A DNA stretch of 14,784 nt from Jimgerdemannia flammicorona (lineage: Eukaryota > Mucoromycota > Endogonomycetes > Endogonales > Endogonaceae). Shown piece by piece: positions 1-8,255 of this stretch. The first letter of the stretch is position 1. Each line of letters starts with the position of its first letter. The notes below the pieces were generated by a model, which saw nothing but the letters and a program-made list of their open reading frames with translations, did no database searches and was not told the origin of the DNA. The stretch covers positions 1 to 14,784 of the forward strand of contig RBNI01004017.1 in the NCBI GenBank assembly GCA_003990745.1. Direction: 5' to 3'. A program made the position numbers and the translations under genes.

Positions 1-65
1 TTTATTGTCACTTGGACTGTACCTTTATTACCAATCTATGAATAAGTATACATCATCCCCACTCA
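1..65 (-). other. LINE 3' UTR (partial)
   Basis: Sequence after the ORF2 stop on the minus strand. It ends in GACAATAAA and carries AATAAAGG further up, so it is A-rich enough for a LINE tail. No poly(A) or simple repeat is visible before the window ends. Confidence 0.45.
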
Positions 66-338
66 CTACCCAATCCCCATAGGGGGACTCCTCCTCACCT
101 CCTCACAAATAAAAATCACCCTTTCACCAACTATGCCCACTCTCTCCCCACTCTGTCCACAAATTTTCTCTACCAATCGGTGTCTCTGACCACCCTGCAG
201 CCCCCAACCGAGCCACCAGCCTGTTAAGGTGTTTTCCATAAGCCTATGCCACTGCATCAACTGGTCCCCCAGGCCCTGTCTGCTCCTATCCTCAAAAACA
301 AATAGCCAGTAATGGGCCAGCCCTACCCAAATAGCCAA

Positions 339-1493
339 TGCTTAGTCCAAAGTAATCCACTCTTTCCCTATCCCCCCTACCAATCTATCCCTCAGATCCT
401 CTCACCTCCCCCATACTTCATCTCTCCTATGCTATACCCCCAAGCATTCCCCAATTGTCTACCAAAAATCCCCCAACACCTCACACTCTCCTAGTCAATG
501 TTCAGGTGTCTGTACATAACCCCCCTCCTGCCCTACATTATAGCACTCCTCACAGTTGAAGCAACCTCCTATGATAAGGTGCCCTGAGCGAAAGTTGAGC
601 ATAACATTTCTCTGCAGTATGTGCCACCAGACCACCCAGTACTTTGGCGGCATCCATTTAATCACTGTGGCACTCCAGGCCCAAACACTATGCTAGTCCC
701 ACTCTTTGTCAATGCCAACTCCTTGCCAACTGCTAGGCCACAGATCCTGGCCCAGTCCCCTTTGGCATTCCATTCCATCACCAATATTGAACTCAATTAA
801 AGGAGTGCCACCCAGCAGTATATGATCCTATCTCCACATCACCGAGTCCCAATCCTCCTCTCCTTCATTCCCCTACCAACGAATTCCAATGCGGTGCACC
901 CCCTCTGCTATCCCCCACCAAAATCCTTTATATCGCAGTTGTTTAGTATTCTGAAGTCTAACTAATGAGAGAAGATCACCAGTTGAGCCTCTTGGTGATG
1001 ACCATCTCTCCCAGATCTTCTGTAGCAGAGGAACCCAACCACCTCCTCTCAATTCCACTGCCCTCTTTAGCCACCATGCTCGCAAGAAGTGTAACCATTT
1101 TGGAAAGTCAACCAGCACAAGACCACCCCTTGCCACTGGTAGGGACAAGGTCTCCCAACCAATCTGACTCTGCCTTCCAGCCCAAATCCATCTCTTCGCT
1201 AACTTCACCAATCTCTTCACTACCCAGGCTGGGAAGTCCAGATGATATGTCAGATACCACAACTTCAGCAACCAGTAGACATTTAAAATCGAGACCCGTC
1301 CTGCCAGAGAAAATTGTCTTTCCCCCCAACTCTGCAAGGCCTCCTCCCAGATTCCAATCCTCTGCTCCCACCAAAGCCTGGGCAGAACTGACCCATAGAC
1401 TGACAAATAGATGTCCAAGTACCGCACTGCTTTACCAGTGGGGACGATTGTTCCTATAACCTCCCCTCCCACCAGACCATTGCTAAGCACCAT
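339..1493 (-). other. LINE thumb/C-terminal domain with CCHC (zf-RVT-like) cluster
   Basis: Residues from 1493 on follow the usual post-RT pattern: VRYLDIYLS, then ILNVYWLLKLWYL, PAWVVKRL, RWIWAGR, ARGGLVLVDFPKW. Further down, WVVWWHILQRNVML resembles the zf-RVT fold. It is followed by a possible zinc site with Cys codons at 554-552 and 545-543, His at 500-498 and Cys at 485-483, a CX2CX14HX4C spacing. Stops interrupt it, for example at 875-873 and 497-495. Confidence 0.7.
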
Positions 1494-2531
1494 TGTTTCA
1501 CACTTATATCAATTCAGCTTTGCTCCAGAGTTCTCCTCATACCACTCTACAGTCTTCTTAAGCTCTTCAACATCAGCAATTGAACCCAAACCAACCACCA
1601 TGTTGTCTGCAAAGGCCCCAACTTTCCATCCTATGCCAAAGACAGAGAGTCCTTCTATCCTCCACCTAATTCTATCTATAAGGGGTTTCAGGGAAAGAGC
1701 ATACAAAATGGGGGACAGTGGGTCCCCCTGGGGCACCCCCCTACCTAAGGGAAATGCTACCCCTCTATGGCCATTACATACAAGTGCAGCCCTACTCCCT
1801 TCCAGTAGGCTGACCATTGCTGACCAGAATTGGAATGGAACCCCCATTCTATCCAAGACTTTCGCCAGCCAGACTCTATGCACTCAGTTATAAGCCTTCT
1901 CCTGGTCCAAGAAGACTAGGTGCCCATCCAGTCTACAGGCCCTTGCCCCTTCAATAACTCCATGTATCCAGGCAGTGCTATCCCTGATGAGCCAACCACC
2001 CACAAATCCCCTCTGCTCAATTCCCACAACTTGCTGGGCCACCTTCTGTAGTCTTGCCACCACCACCTTAGTCACCAACTTTCTGTCCATATCTAGCAAC
2101 ATTATCAGCCACCAGTTCTTTCAATCCTCCTGCCTTCCTTTGTTTTTATAAAGCAGCATCACCAGCCCAAGGTCCTGCTCCCCCACCCACCTCCCAGTCT
2201 ATAGAATGAAGTCGCACAATGCTGTTATCTCTCCCATTACCCCTGGGACTCCAACCATTCGCTTCCAAAAGTCCCAGGGTAGACCATTCTCTCCAGGTGC
2301 CGTACCTGGCATTGTCACAGCAAGAACCTGGTGGATCTCATTTTTCTGTACAGGCATCACCAGATTACCTAGCCCCTCGACTTGTGGTAGGTGCCAATCC
2401 TCCAATGTTTGGTCAATAGTGGCAGCATCAGCCCCACCCTCCTTCTCACTCCACAATCCACTCCATCTCTCCTTCAGCAATCCAAGAATGTCCTGTACAC
2501 CATGCACCAGTATACCATTGGAGTCCAACAC
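1494..2531 (-). other. LINE reverse transcriptase domain
   Basis: Visible motifs in order: LLYKNKG near 2150, MLLDMDRKLVTKVV at 2102 onward (family ITLLN/D..yKil), GFVGGWLIRD near 2000, LDQEKAYN at 1910-1884 (family FDxxKAFD, first catalytic Asp region), GVPQGDPLSPILYALSL near 1740, and FADN at about 1613-1602, where active enzymes have FADD. The linker 2532-2945 carries a charged, probably helical stretch in the same frame. The final D-to-N change removes a metal-binding Asp, so the enzyme would be dead even without the stops. Confidence 0.88.
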
Positions 2532-2945
2532 CTCTTCCCACTGTTGCTGTACCTGCCTTGCCCTATGAGCCCTTGTAAGAAACTTGGAAGGCCTCTCCCC
2601 TTCCTCCAGATCCTGTCAGCGGAGCCATGCTGCCAAGCTCTGTACCCTTGCCTCTTCCTCTTCCTGCAGCACCTATTGTAGTTCCCCAACCTCCAATTTT
2701 TCCCTCATTAACCTCCAATCTTCTTCTCCCTCCAACATCTTCAATCTTACCCACTCCTCCAGAAGCCTAGTCAATCTAGTAGAAGCCCAATGCACTCTAT
2801 GCCTCCTCTGCTTTCCTGCCTCCTTGCCAGCCTCACTCCAGTAAATCTTGGCCATCTTCTTCATCCTCATCCACCGAACCCCAACTGAGGCACCTTTCTG
2901 CCACCAGTTCTCCACCCTTAGCTAAATGTCCTTAGCCCACTCATC

Positions 2946-3233
2946 TCACTGGGTCTTGTCATCTAACAAAGAGAAATTGAGGCGCCAATGTCCAGGCCCA
3001 TCCCCACTTCCCCCAAAGCACCCCTGTCCCAAAAGCCCCCAGTGATCCAACCATGGACACCATTCCACCTCCAGTGACTTCCAAACATCGAGGCCCCAGC
3101 AGCTGGCTGTCAGAATCCAGTCGATTCTTGTCCCCAGACCCCCTGCCCAATGTGTATAAACCCTCCTATTCCCCCAGTACTCCCTGCCAGCATCTACCAG
3201 TGTACTTAGTCTTTCGACCTCCTCCCATGCCAC
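2946..3233 (-). other. LINE endonuclease domain, C-terminal part
   Basis: The frame contains YTHWAGGLGTRIDWIL, matching the SRIDWIL signature of LINE apurinic endonucleases, followed about 20 residues later by LDHWG, where the family has SDH with the catalytic His. The Asp-His pair remains but Ser is Leu. The N-terminal Asn, Glu and His/Asp motifs are absent because the domain is cut at the gypsy junction. Confidence 0.8.
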
Positions 3234-5906
3234 TAGTCCTCCACTCCTGCTCTCAGAAGGATGGCTCTCTGTGAATGTGTATTAACTACAGAGCCCTCAA
3301 CAAGATCACCATCAAGAACTAGTATGCCTTACCTAGGATTGATGAGTTGCTACACCAAATCTTTAAGGCCAAGACCTTTTCTCTACTAGATTTGTGAAAT
3401 GGCTACCACCAGATTCTTATTTATGAGAAGGACATTGAGAAGACAGCTTTTCGAACACAGTTTGGACACTACCAGTTCCAAGTCATGCCTTTTGGATTGA
3501 CCAATACACCAGCAACATTCCAGTATCTGATGAATGACATCTTTGGACCACTCCTCAACATCTGTGTCCTTATGTATATTGACAATATACTAATCTACAG
3601 CGAGACAGTAGAGCTACACTACACCCACCTCAGATAAGTACTGATCCTCCTACAAGAACACCAGCTCTATGCCAAGATGAGCAAATGCAAGTTCTACCAA
3701 GACCAGATTGAATACCTAGGACACATCATCTCTGCTGAAGGAATCAATGTAGACCCTCAAAAGGTATCAGCCCTTAAGGATATCCCTATCCCTACCACCC
3801 TCAAGCTACTCCAGTGCTTTCTGGGTATTGCCAGTTATTACCAAAGGTTTATCTAAGGATACTCTGCTATTGCAGCCCCACTGACCAGCCTGGTCTGCAA
3901 AGGAGTGAACATCAAAGCTGAATAGACTCTCAAATGCACCCTGGCTATAGACCATCTTAAGAGACTCCTTACCAAGGCCCTAGTGCTAATTGCACCTAAC
4001 CCTACCAGGCTATTCACCCTGACCACTGATGCCTCTGACATTGCTATTAGAGCAGTACTCAGCCAAAAAGACCACCCAGTGGCCTACCTTTCCCAGAAGC
4101 TCAAGCTAGCTGAGATCTGATATATCACCCATGAGAAGGAACTCCTGGCTATTGTCACTATACTCCAGGAATGGTGCCATTTCCTCCTAGGACAGCCATT
4201 TGTGGCCTACACTGATCACTATACACTGTGGTATATTCACACATAGCCCATGCTGACCCACAGACAAGCCCGCTGAATGGAAATTATTACCAACTTTGAT
4301 ATGGAAATTAAATATATCCCAGGCAAAACCAACCGTATGGCTGATGGTTTCTCCAGATACATGGAAGATGAACTTGTCTTTATGGTTGAAGTAATTGGAT
4401 ACCTCACCCAGATGACCAAGGATAGCTACCAGCAAGAGAGCTCCCTGATGAATTTCCTTCAATTCTGCTAAGACCCAGAGGCTGAGGTCCCAGAACCCAT
4501 AAGGCAAATGGCCAAGAGATTTACTTACCGTGATGGACTTATCTACAGAGACCATGACAGAGTGGTTATACCCAATAATGATACTCTGTGACTTAAGATC
4601 ATACAGAAACTCTATAATACTCCTACAGCAGGATACTTTGGTTTCGAAAAGACCTACAACCTCCTCTCAAGAGAGTTCTACTGGCCAAAGATGACTAAGG
4701 ACATCAAAGACTTTGTGGCCTCATGTGAGATGTGTCAAAGGTTTAAAAGTGGTAACAAGCTACCAACAGGACTCCTACAACCTTTGCCTATCCTGAGTCA
4801 AAATTGGGACCAGATTGCAATGGACTTCATTATCCAACTCCCCAAGACCAAGGCAGGATGGGATGCCATTGTGGTATTCAAGGACTGCCTAAGTAAACAA
4901 GCCCATTTTGCACCCACCAAGACCACCGCTACAGCACTAGAGATTGCCGAGATTTTCCTCAACCAAGTATTCAGACTATATGGCATGCCTAGCACTATTG
5001 TATCTGACTGAGATGCCAAGTTCACAAGCAACTTCTGGAAGACATTTTTCTCCCTCCATAGAATCAAGCTGAAGTTCTCTACTGCCTACCACCCTCAGAC
5101 TGACAGTCAAACTGAGCGAACCAACAGGACTCTCAAACAGATGCTTAGTATCTTCTGCTGTTACAAACAAAATGATTGGGACAAGTACCTAGCCCATGCC
5201 GAGTTTGCCTACAACAATAGTCAGCAAACCTCTACAAAGAAAACTCTATTTATCCTGAACTACAGTCAACACCCAAGGACCCTGAGTACTACCACGAAAT
5301 CAGCAGTCCCAGTAGCCCAAGATCTGGCAGAGATCATTTCTGACCTTATCTGAATGACAAGAGATGCCCTCATAGAAGCACAAGACTACCAGACCAAGTA
5401 CATATGCAAACTTGAAGCAAAGAGAAGCCTCCTATAATATTGGTGACATGGTTATGCTTAGAACAGACCACCTCCACCCTGACACCCTGGCACAACAACC
5501 AGCCAAGAAACTCCATGCTAGATGAATTGGACCATATAAGATTGTGGAAAAAATCAGCGAAGTCAACTATAAGTTGCAACTTCCCCACAATTTCTGAGTA
5601 CACCCAGTATTCCATATCAGCCAATTGGTGGACTACCATGAGAACCCATTCCCTGAGCATACAGTTCCACCACCACTCCTAATTAGGATCAATGATCATG
5701 AGGAATTCGAAATTGAGGAAGTACTTGACCACAAGGTTCACAAATATCCTAAAACAGTCAAGCGCTTTTTCCTGATCAAGTAGAAGGGTTACCCCACCCA
5801 TGATGCTACCTGGAAAAAAGAAGAAGCTCTGAAGAATGCACATGAAGCCCTCCAGGACTACATGGAAATACTCACTTCCAAGCAAAGAAAGGAACTGCAG
5901 CTCTAG
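3230..5906 (+). pseudogene. pol: gypsy pol: RT-RNase H-integrase-chromodomain, decayed
   Basis: RT: KDGSL at 3257-3271, [37 protein letters not shown], then YIDN at 3575-3586 in place of YIDD. RNase H: TTDASD near 4022 and THEKELLAI keep acidic residues. Integrase: HHCC finger at 4613-4735 with both His changed to Tyr but CX2C intact. Its core has Asp at 4823-4825, Asp at 5006-5008 and Glu at 5114-5116, giving the normal D(60)D(35)E spacing. A GPY/F-type module (IGPYKI near 5530) precedes the chromodomain. The frame is constant from 3230 to about 5403, then shifts by a 4-nt insertion absent from copy 3. At least a dozen stops are present. Pol ends at TAG 5904-5906; all three copies have a stop at that codon, so it is the natural end. 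Confidence 0.92.
5685..5906 (+). other. Chromodomain at pol C-terminus, copy 1
   Basis: The reading is [12 protein letters not shown], then FFLIK-stop-KGYPTHDATWKKEEAL, ending ELQL and stop. Family chromodomains have YxVExIL...YLVKWKGY...TWEP. They bind methylated histone H3 tails and steer integration to heterochromatin. Here the Trp of KWKGY is TAG, a TGG-to-TAG change; copies 2 and 3 keep Trp. Confidence 0.88.
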
Positions 5907-6552
5907 GATTTGGAGCACACAGTAAGCAGAAGGATACCACATATTTTATCTGGAAACATATAATACTAAACATTGCGAAAAAAAGGGAACACTATGGATA
6001 ACCAACAAGAAGAGACCTGAGTAAAGGACAGTCTAGCATATTATAGCAAAATGCATTTGAACAACTTCATTTCATGCCATCTGTGTCATCTCCGCTGGAT
6101 GATGACAGATGCTTCATATAGAACTTAGGAAACCCGACAATGTCGAAACCAGTCTAAGTCCATCTATGTGACAGATATTGTTACTAGGAATTACCTTGGA
6201 TTATAAGAAAAGTCTATTTCTGAGAGGTTTGAACCCCCAGCCATGACAATGGGAGCCCTTGCCCTAGACAAGGATGGCCAGTCCTCACAAATATGCTGAC
6301 CAGACAAAAAAAAAAGTGGACCAAGACCTGTTAACCCTGTGTAACCACAACCACGAGTGACAATATCTTTGAAATCAGAATTTTCTTATGTGACCAGCAT
6401 ATGTCCTGCTTACAGCAACAGGTTATGCATTTTGCCAGAAAGCATGACCAAAGGAAGGTCACATCAGATGGGTGAATAAGTATAAATACCCTAGGCAAGA
6501 ATACTCCACAACTCTTATCCCCTTCTTCTCACAAAGAAAAGACAAGACAAGA
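5907..6552 (+). other. Non-coding spacer between pol and ORF3, copy 1
   Basis: There is no credible reading frame, but the stretch is present in all three copies (9940-10589 and 13500-14142). It holds a highly conserved block at 6139-6160 that keeps its CpG, an A-run near 6306, an inverted pair TGACC/GGTCA at 6445-6461 and a TATA box at 6481. It probably acts as leader and promoter of ORF3. Confidence 0.65.
6445..6488 (+). promoter_or_regulatory. Putative ORF3 promoter, copy 1
   Basis: TGACC and GGTCA form an inverted pair with a 7-nt spacer at 6445-6461. TATAAATA follows at 6481-6488, 72 nt before the ORF3 ATG. The TATA box is conserved in copies 2 and 3; the inverted pair is intact only here. 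Function is inferred from position and conservation. Confidence 0.5.
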
Positions 6553-7383
6553 ATGCCTGCCACCTGCCGCCAAACTGTCTGCCATAGCCAGCCCCTCCCA
6601 AGCCAGGTAGACCACCTCTTTGGACACATCCAGGTTGCTATCCAAGGAAGGAACTGCCACTCAGAGGCCCTTAACCTCTCCAGCCAGGACCTAGGATAGT
6701 ATGTCCTTGACTGCCATGAACTTATCGAAAGGACCTATCTCACTACCAGCTGCCTAGAAATCTGGCATGAATATGAAATCAGTCACCAGCTTCTCTAATA
6801 TACAAATGGCCTACCCACTGACCAGGTCTCTGACTGGACTCACCTAGACAGGCATGAGCAAAGACTTGCCAAGAAGGTCTATCAAATCATGTACCATGAA
6901 CCCTTTGCAATCCCCAATCTCAACTACATACAACTGAAGGATTTCCAGAACCTCTCTTTCCTCGAGGTTGATGCCCTAGAGATCAAGGTAGTCCAAGAAG
7001 CCAACTTCTGGATCACCCTCAAGTCTACTGACTGCGAACCCTACTGGAGCCCCCTCCTGAATGACAACCCTGACCTATGGCTCTAAGGCCTCTATGACCT
7101 CTTTGAAGGACCACTCATCCGAATGGATATTCCCAGGCACATGGACCAGAAACCCTATTTGGATGGCCCCAACCACATCAGATGGAGAACCCCTACACTA
7201 GCACCTATCCCAATGTAAGAACCATTTGTAGACCTCATTGACTTCTCCATCCTAGACAGCGAGCCATCAACAACCACCACCCCCCCTACTACTGAAGAAG
7301 ATGCCAACAACCCTGAGCAGAATTCCCCACCTTTCTCTCCCCCGGTTCTCAATTTCTCAATCAACAAGGACATTGATTTCTAA
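6553..7383 (+). pseudogene. ORF3 of copy 1: accessory gene between pol and 3' LTR, unknown function
   Basis: I do not recognise this protein. ATG 6553 (A at -3) is conserved in all three copies, and the frame runs 277 codons to TAA 7381-7383 without net indels. The first ~215 residues look globular, with LPSQVDHLFGHIQVAIQG, SDWTHLD and QRLAKKVYQI blocks. The last ~50 are acidic and rich in Pro, Ser and Thr (DSEPSTTTTPPTTEED), so probably disordered. There is no zinc knuckle, no protease DSG/DTG, no signal peptide and no transmembrane segment, which argues against gag and env. Internal stops include TAG near 6700, TAA near 6798, TAA at 7084-7086 and TAA at 7216-7218. The last occurs in every copy, so a 221-residue product ending there is possible. 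A frame open upstream to 6472 runs through the TATA box and is probably leader. Confidence 0.7.
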
Positions 7384-7394
7384 GGTGGGAAGGA
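7384..7394 (+). promoter_or_regulatory. Polypurine tract, copy 1
   Basis: GGTGGGAAGGA directly precedes the LTR start TG. It is all purine except one T. It would prime plus-strand DNA synthesis. The equivalents are 11418-11428 and 12668-12678 (minus). Confidence 0.75.
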
Positions 7395-7464
7395 TGTAAT
7401 AGAACAAATGAGCAAGTGAATAGATGGGACATAACGAGTGATGAGCAATCACATGACCCAGCGA

Positions 7465-7480
7465 ATGATGACGTCATCAT
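7465..7480. promoter_or_regulatory. Perfect 16-bp palindrome containing CRE (TGACGTCA)
   Basis: ATGATGACGTCATCAT reads identically on both strands and contains the consensus site for ATF/CREB bZIP factors. It lies about 270 bp upstream of the LTR TATA box, so a role as a U3 enhancer is likely. In LTR2 it reads TGACATCA (11470-11477) and in LTR3, sense strand, TGATGTCA (12591-12584), both single CpG transitions. Confidence 0.6.
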
Positions 7481-7744
7481 ATGATCGAGTGTGGCATATG
7501 AATAATGAGTGACAAATGAACGAACGATGCAAATGAATGATACAGAAAATGATATTTAGCTTATCCCTAACAACCAGTATCACAGCAACAGTTGCCACAA
7601 CTGCTGATCATTGCCTAGTAATTGAGATCCTGATCACAAAGTGTTTTTTGCCAAAAAACTACCTGACAAAGGTCGCGATCACAAACCTCATTATAGTTAC
7701 CAAATTAGTCACTCATACTTAGTCAGAAATCGCAGACCAACTTG

Positions 7745-7777
7745 TATAAATACCCCCCAGTTTCCATCTGAAATAAA
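7745..7777 (+). promoter_or_regulatory. LTR1 TATA box and poly(A) signal
   Basis: TATAAATA at 7745-7752 and AATAAA at 7772-7777 mark the U3/R zone. Both occur in the other LTRs: 11743-11750 with 11770-11775, and minus 12317-12310 with 12290-12285. Confidence 0.65.
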
Positions 7778-7994
7778 GCAGTTTTAGTTCAGTCCTTGAT
7801 ATAAGAATCAAGTCCCCCTCCACACACACACATTCCCCTGAGTCTTAGTGATGACATCTAAGTGACTCTAGTGTTTCTGACTAAACTCCAGAAGCCTAGC
7901 TAACTTCTGCCAGAACTGAGACTGGTATATAAATCCCCAAAGACTTAAGTAAACCCATTGAACCTGAATTCTAAGGTGAATTCAGTCTATGCAC

Positions 7995-8084
7995 AGCAAA
8001 GAACAAGACCCTTGAAATAGGGCACAAGAGAAAGACCTTTGAAACAGAAGGCAAACTAGAGAAAGACCTTTAAAACAGAAGGCA
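7995..8084 (+). repeat. Three ~30-nt tandem units inside LTR1
   Basis: Units at 8027-8053 and 8058-8084 are nearly identical (AGAGAAAGACCTTT...AACAGAAGGCA, period 31). A more diverged unit precedes them at about 7995-8025. LTR3 has the same three units at about 11977-12067, so the array belongs to the family. Confidence 0.75.
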
Positions 8085-8255
8085 CTGTCACTATAACTAC
8101 TTACAAGCAAGCACTTCCTCAAACTAAAGGCTTCTTGGTACACATTGTATACTAAGTCCCTAAGTAATAGTCCACTTCCCTAATTATCCAAAGGATAAGA
8201 GAGGGGTAGAAGTGAGAGTTATTACAACACCTACTACCTAACTGTGCTGCACCAA

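Larger units (their letters stand above)
1..3230 (-). mobile_element. LINE (Tad-like non-LTR retrotransposon), 3' portion
   Basis: The minus strand reads, in order, the C-terminal half of an apurinic-type endonuclease, a reverse transcriptase, a LINE C-terminal domain and a CCHC cluster, which is the layout of Tad/I-type LINEs. The coding strand is G-rich. Everything from 3233 down to 66 lies in one frame, so decay was by base substitution rather than net indels. Positions 1-65 follow the ORF2 stop and look like 3' UTR; the true 3' end is at or beyond the window edge. The right limit, about 3225-3240, is the switch into gypsy pol and cannot be placed to the base. The front of the endonuclease and ORF1 are missing here; a matching ORF1 half lies at 8227-9681. 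Confidence 0.9.
66..3233 (-). pseudogene. LINE ORF2 (endonuclease-reverse transcriptase), decayed
   Basis: In life this protein would nick target DNA and copy the element RNA in place (target-primed reverse transcription). About 1056 codons survive; full-length relatives have roughly 1200, so about 150 residues of endonuclease are gone. Segments open between stops include 2946-3233, 2673-2915, 2199-2531, 1884-2102, 1509-1883, 873-1493 and 66-338, all in one frame. Many stops fit Trp (TGG) or Arg/Gln codons changed by C-to-T or G-to-A; for example, the stop right after PEH at 497-495 sits where Trp is likely. The catalytic FADD box reads FADN. The reading ends with TAG at 68-66. It is non-functional. 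The large plus-strand frames over this region (for example 965-1459 and 1411-1893) are antisense shadows. Confidence 0.9.
3230..8226 (+). mobile_element. Ty3/gypsy chromovirus copy 1, 5'-truncated, with 3' LTR
   Basis: The order is RT (from its N-terminal third), RNase H, integrase and chromodomain, then a spacer, ORF3, polypurine tract and 3' LTR. No 5' LTR, primer-binding site, gag or protease is present. The left end is at about 3225-3240, where the frame enters a KDGSL box typical of gypsy RT. The right end is the LTR terminus at 8226. The best-preserved LTR of the three belongs to this copy. Confidence 0.92.
7395..8226 (+). repeat. LTR1 (3' LTR of gypsy copy 1), 832 bp, complete
   Basis: It begins TGTAATA and ends TATTACA reversed-complement style (ATTACA), a 6-7-bp terminal inverted repeat. 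The same sequence recurs as LTR2 (partial) and LTR3 (minus, 831 bp). The U3-type part carries about nine CpG within the first 345 bases, a CRE palindrome and a TATA box. The downstream part carries AATAAA, a C-run/CA-repeat tract at about 7813-7836 and a 30-nt tandem repeat. The base right after the LTR (8227) begins the LINE ORF1 half. Confidence 0.93.

Noticed and set aside
965..1893. Overlapping plus-strand frames of 164 and 160 codons
   Set aside because: Antisense shadows of the LINE ORF2 reverse transcriptase, open because the C-rich complement has few stops.
6472..6552. N-terminal extension MNKYKYPRQEY before ORF3
   Set aside because: It begins at GTG in two copies and its codons coincide with the TATA box. 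Better explained as promoter and leader.
7215..7233. Possible 5' splice site GTAAGA at the shared ORF3 stop
   Set aside because: The only nearby AG would give an intron of about 17 nt, too short, and the frame continues without needing a splice.
6553..7383. ORF3 as an envelope gene
   Set aside because: No signal peptide, hydrophobic fusion segment or transmembrane helix is visible in any copy.
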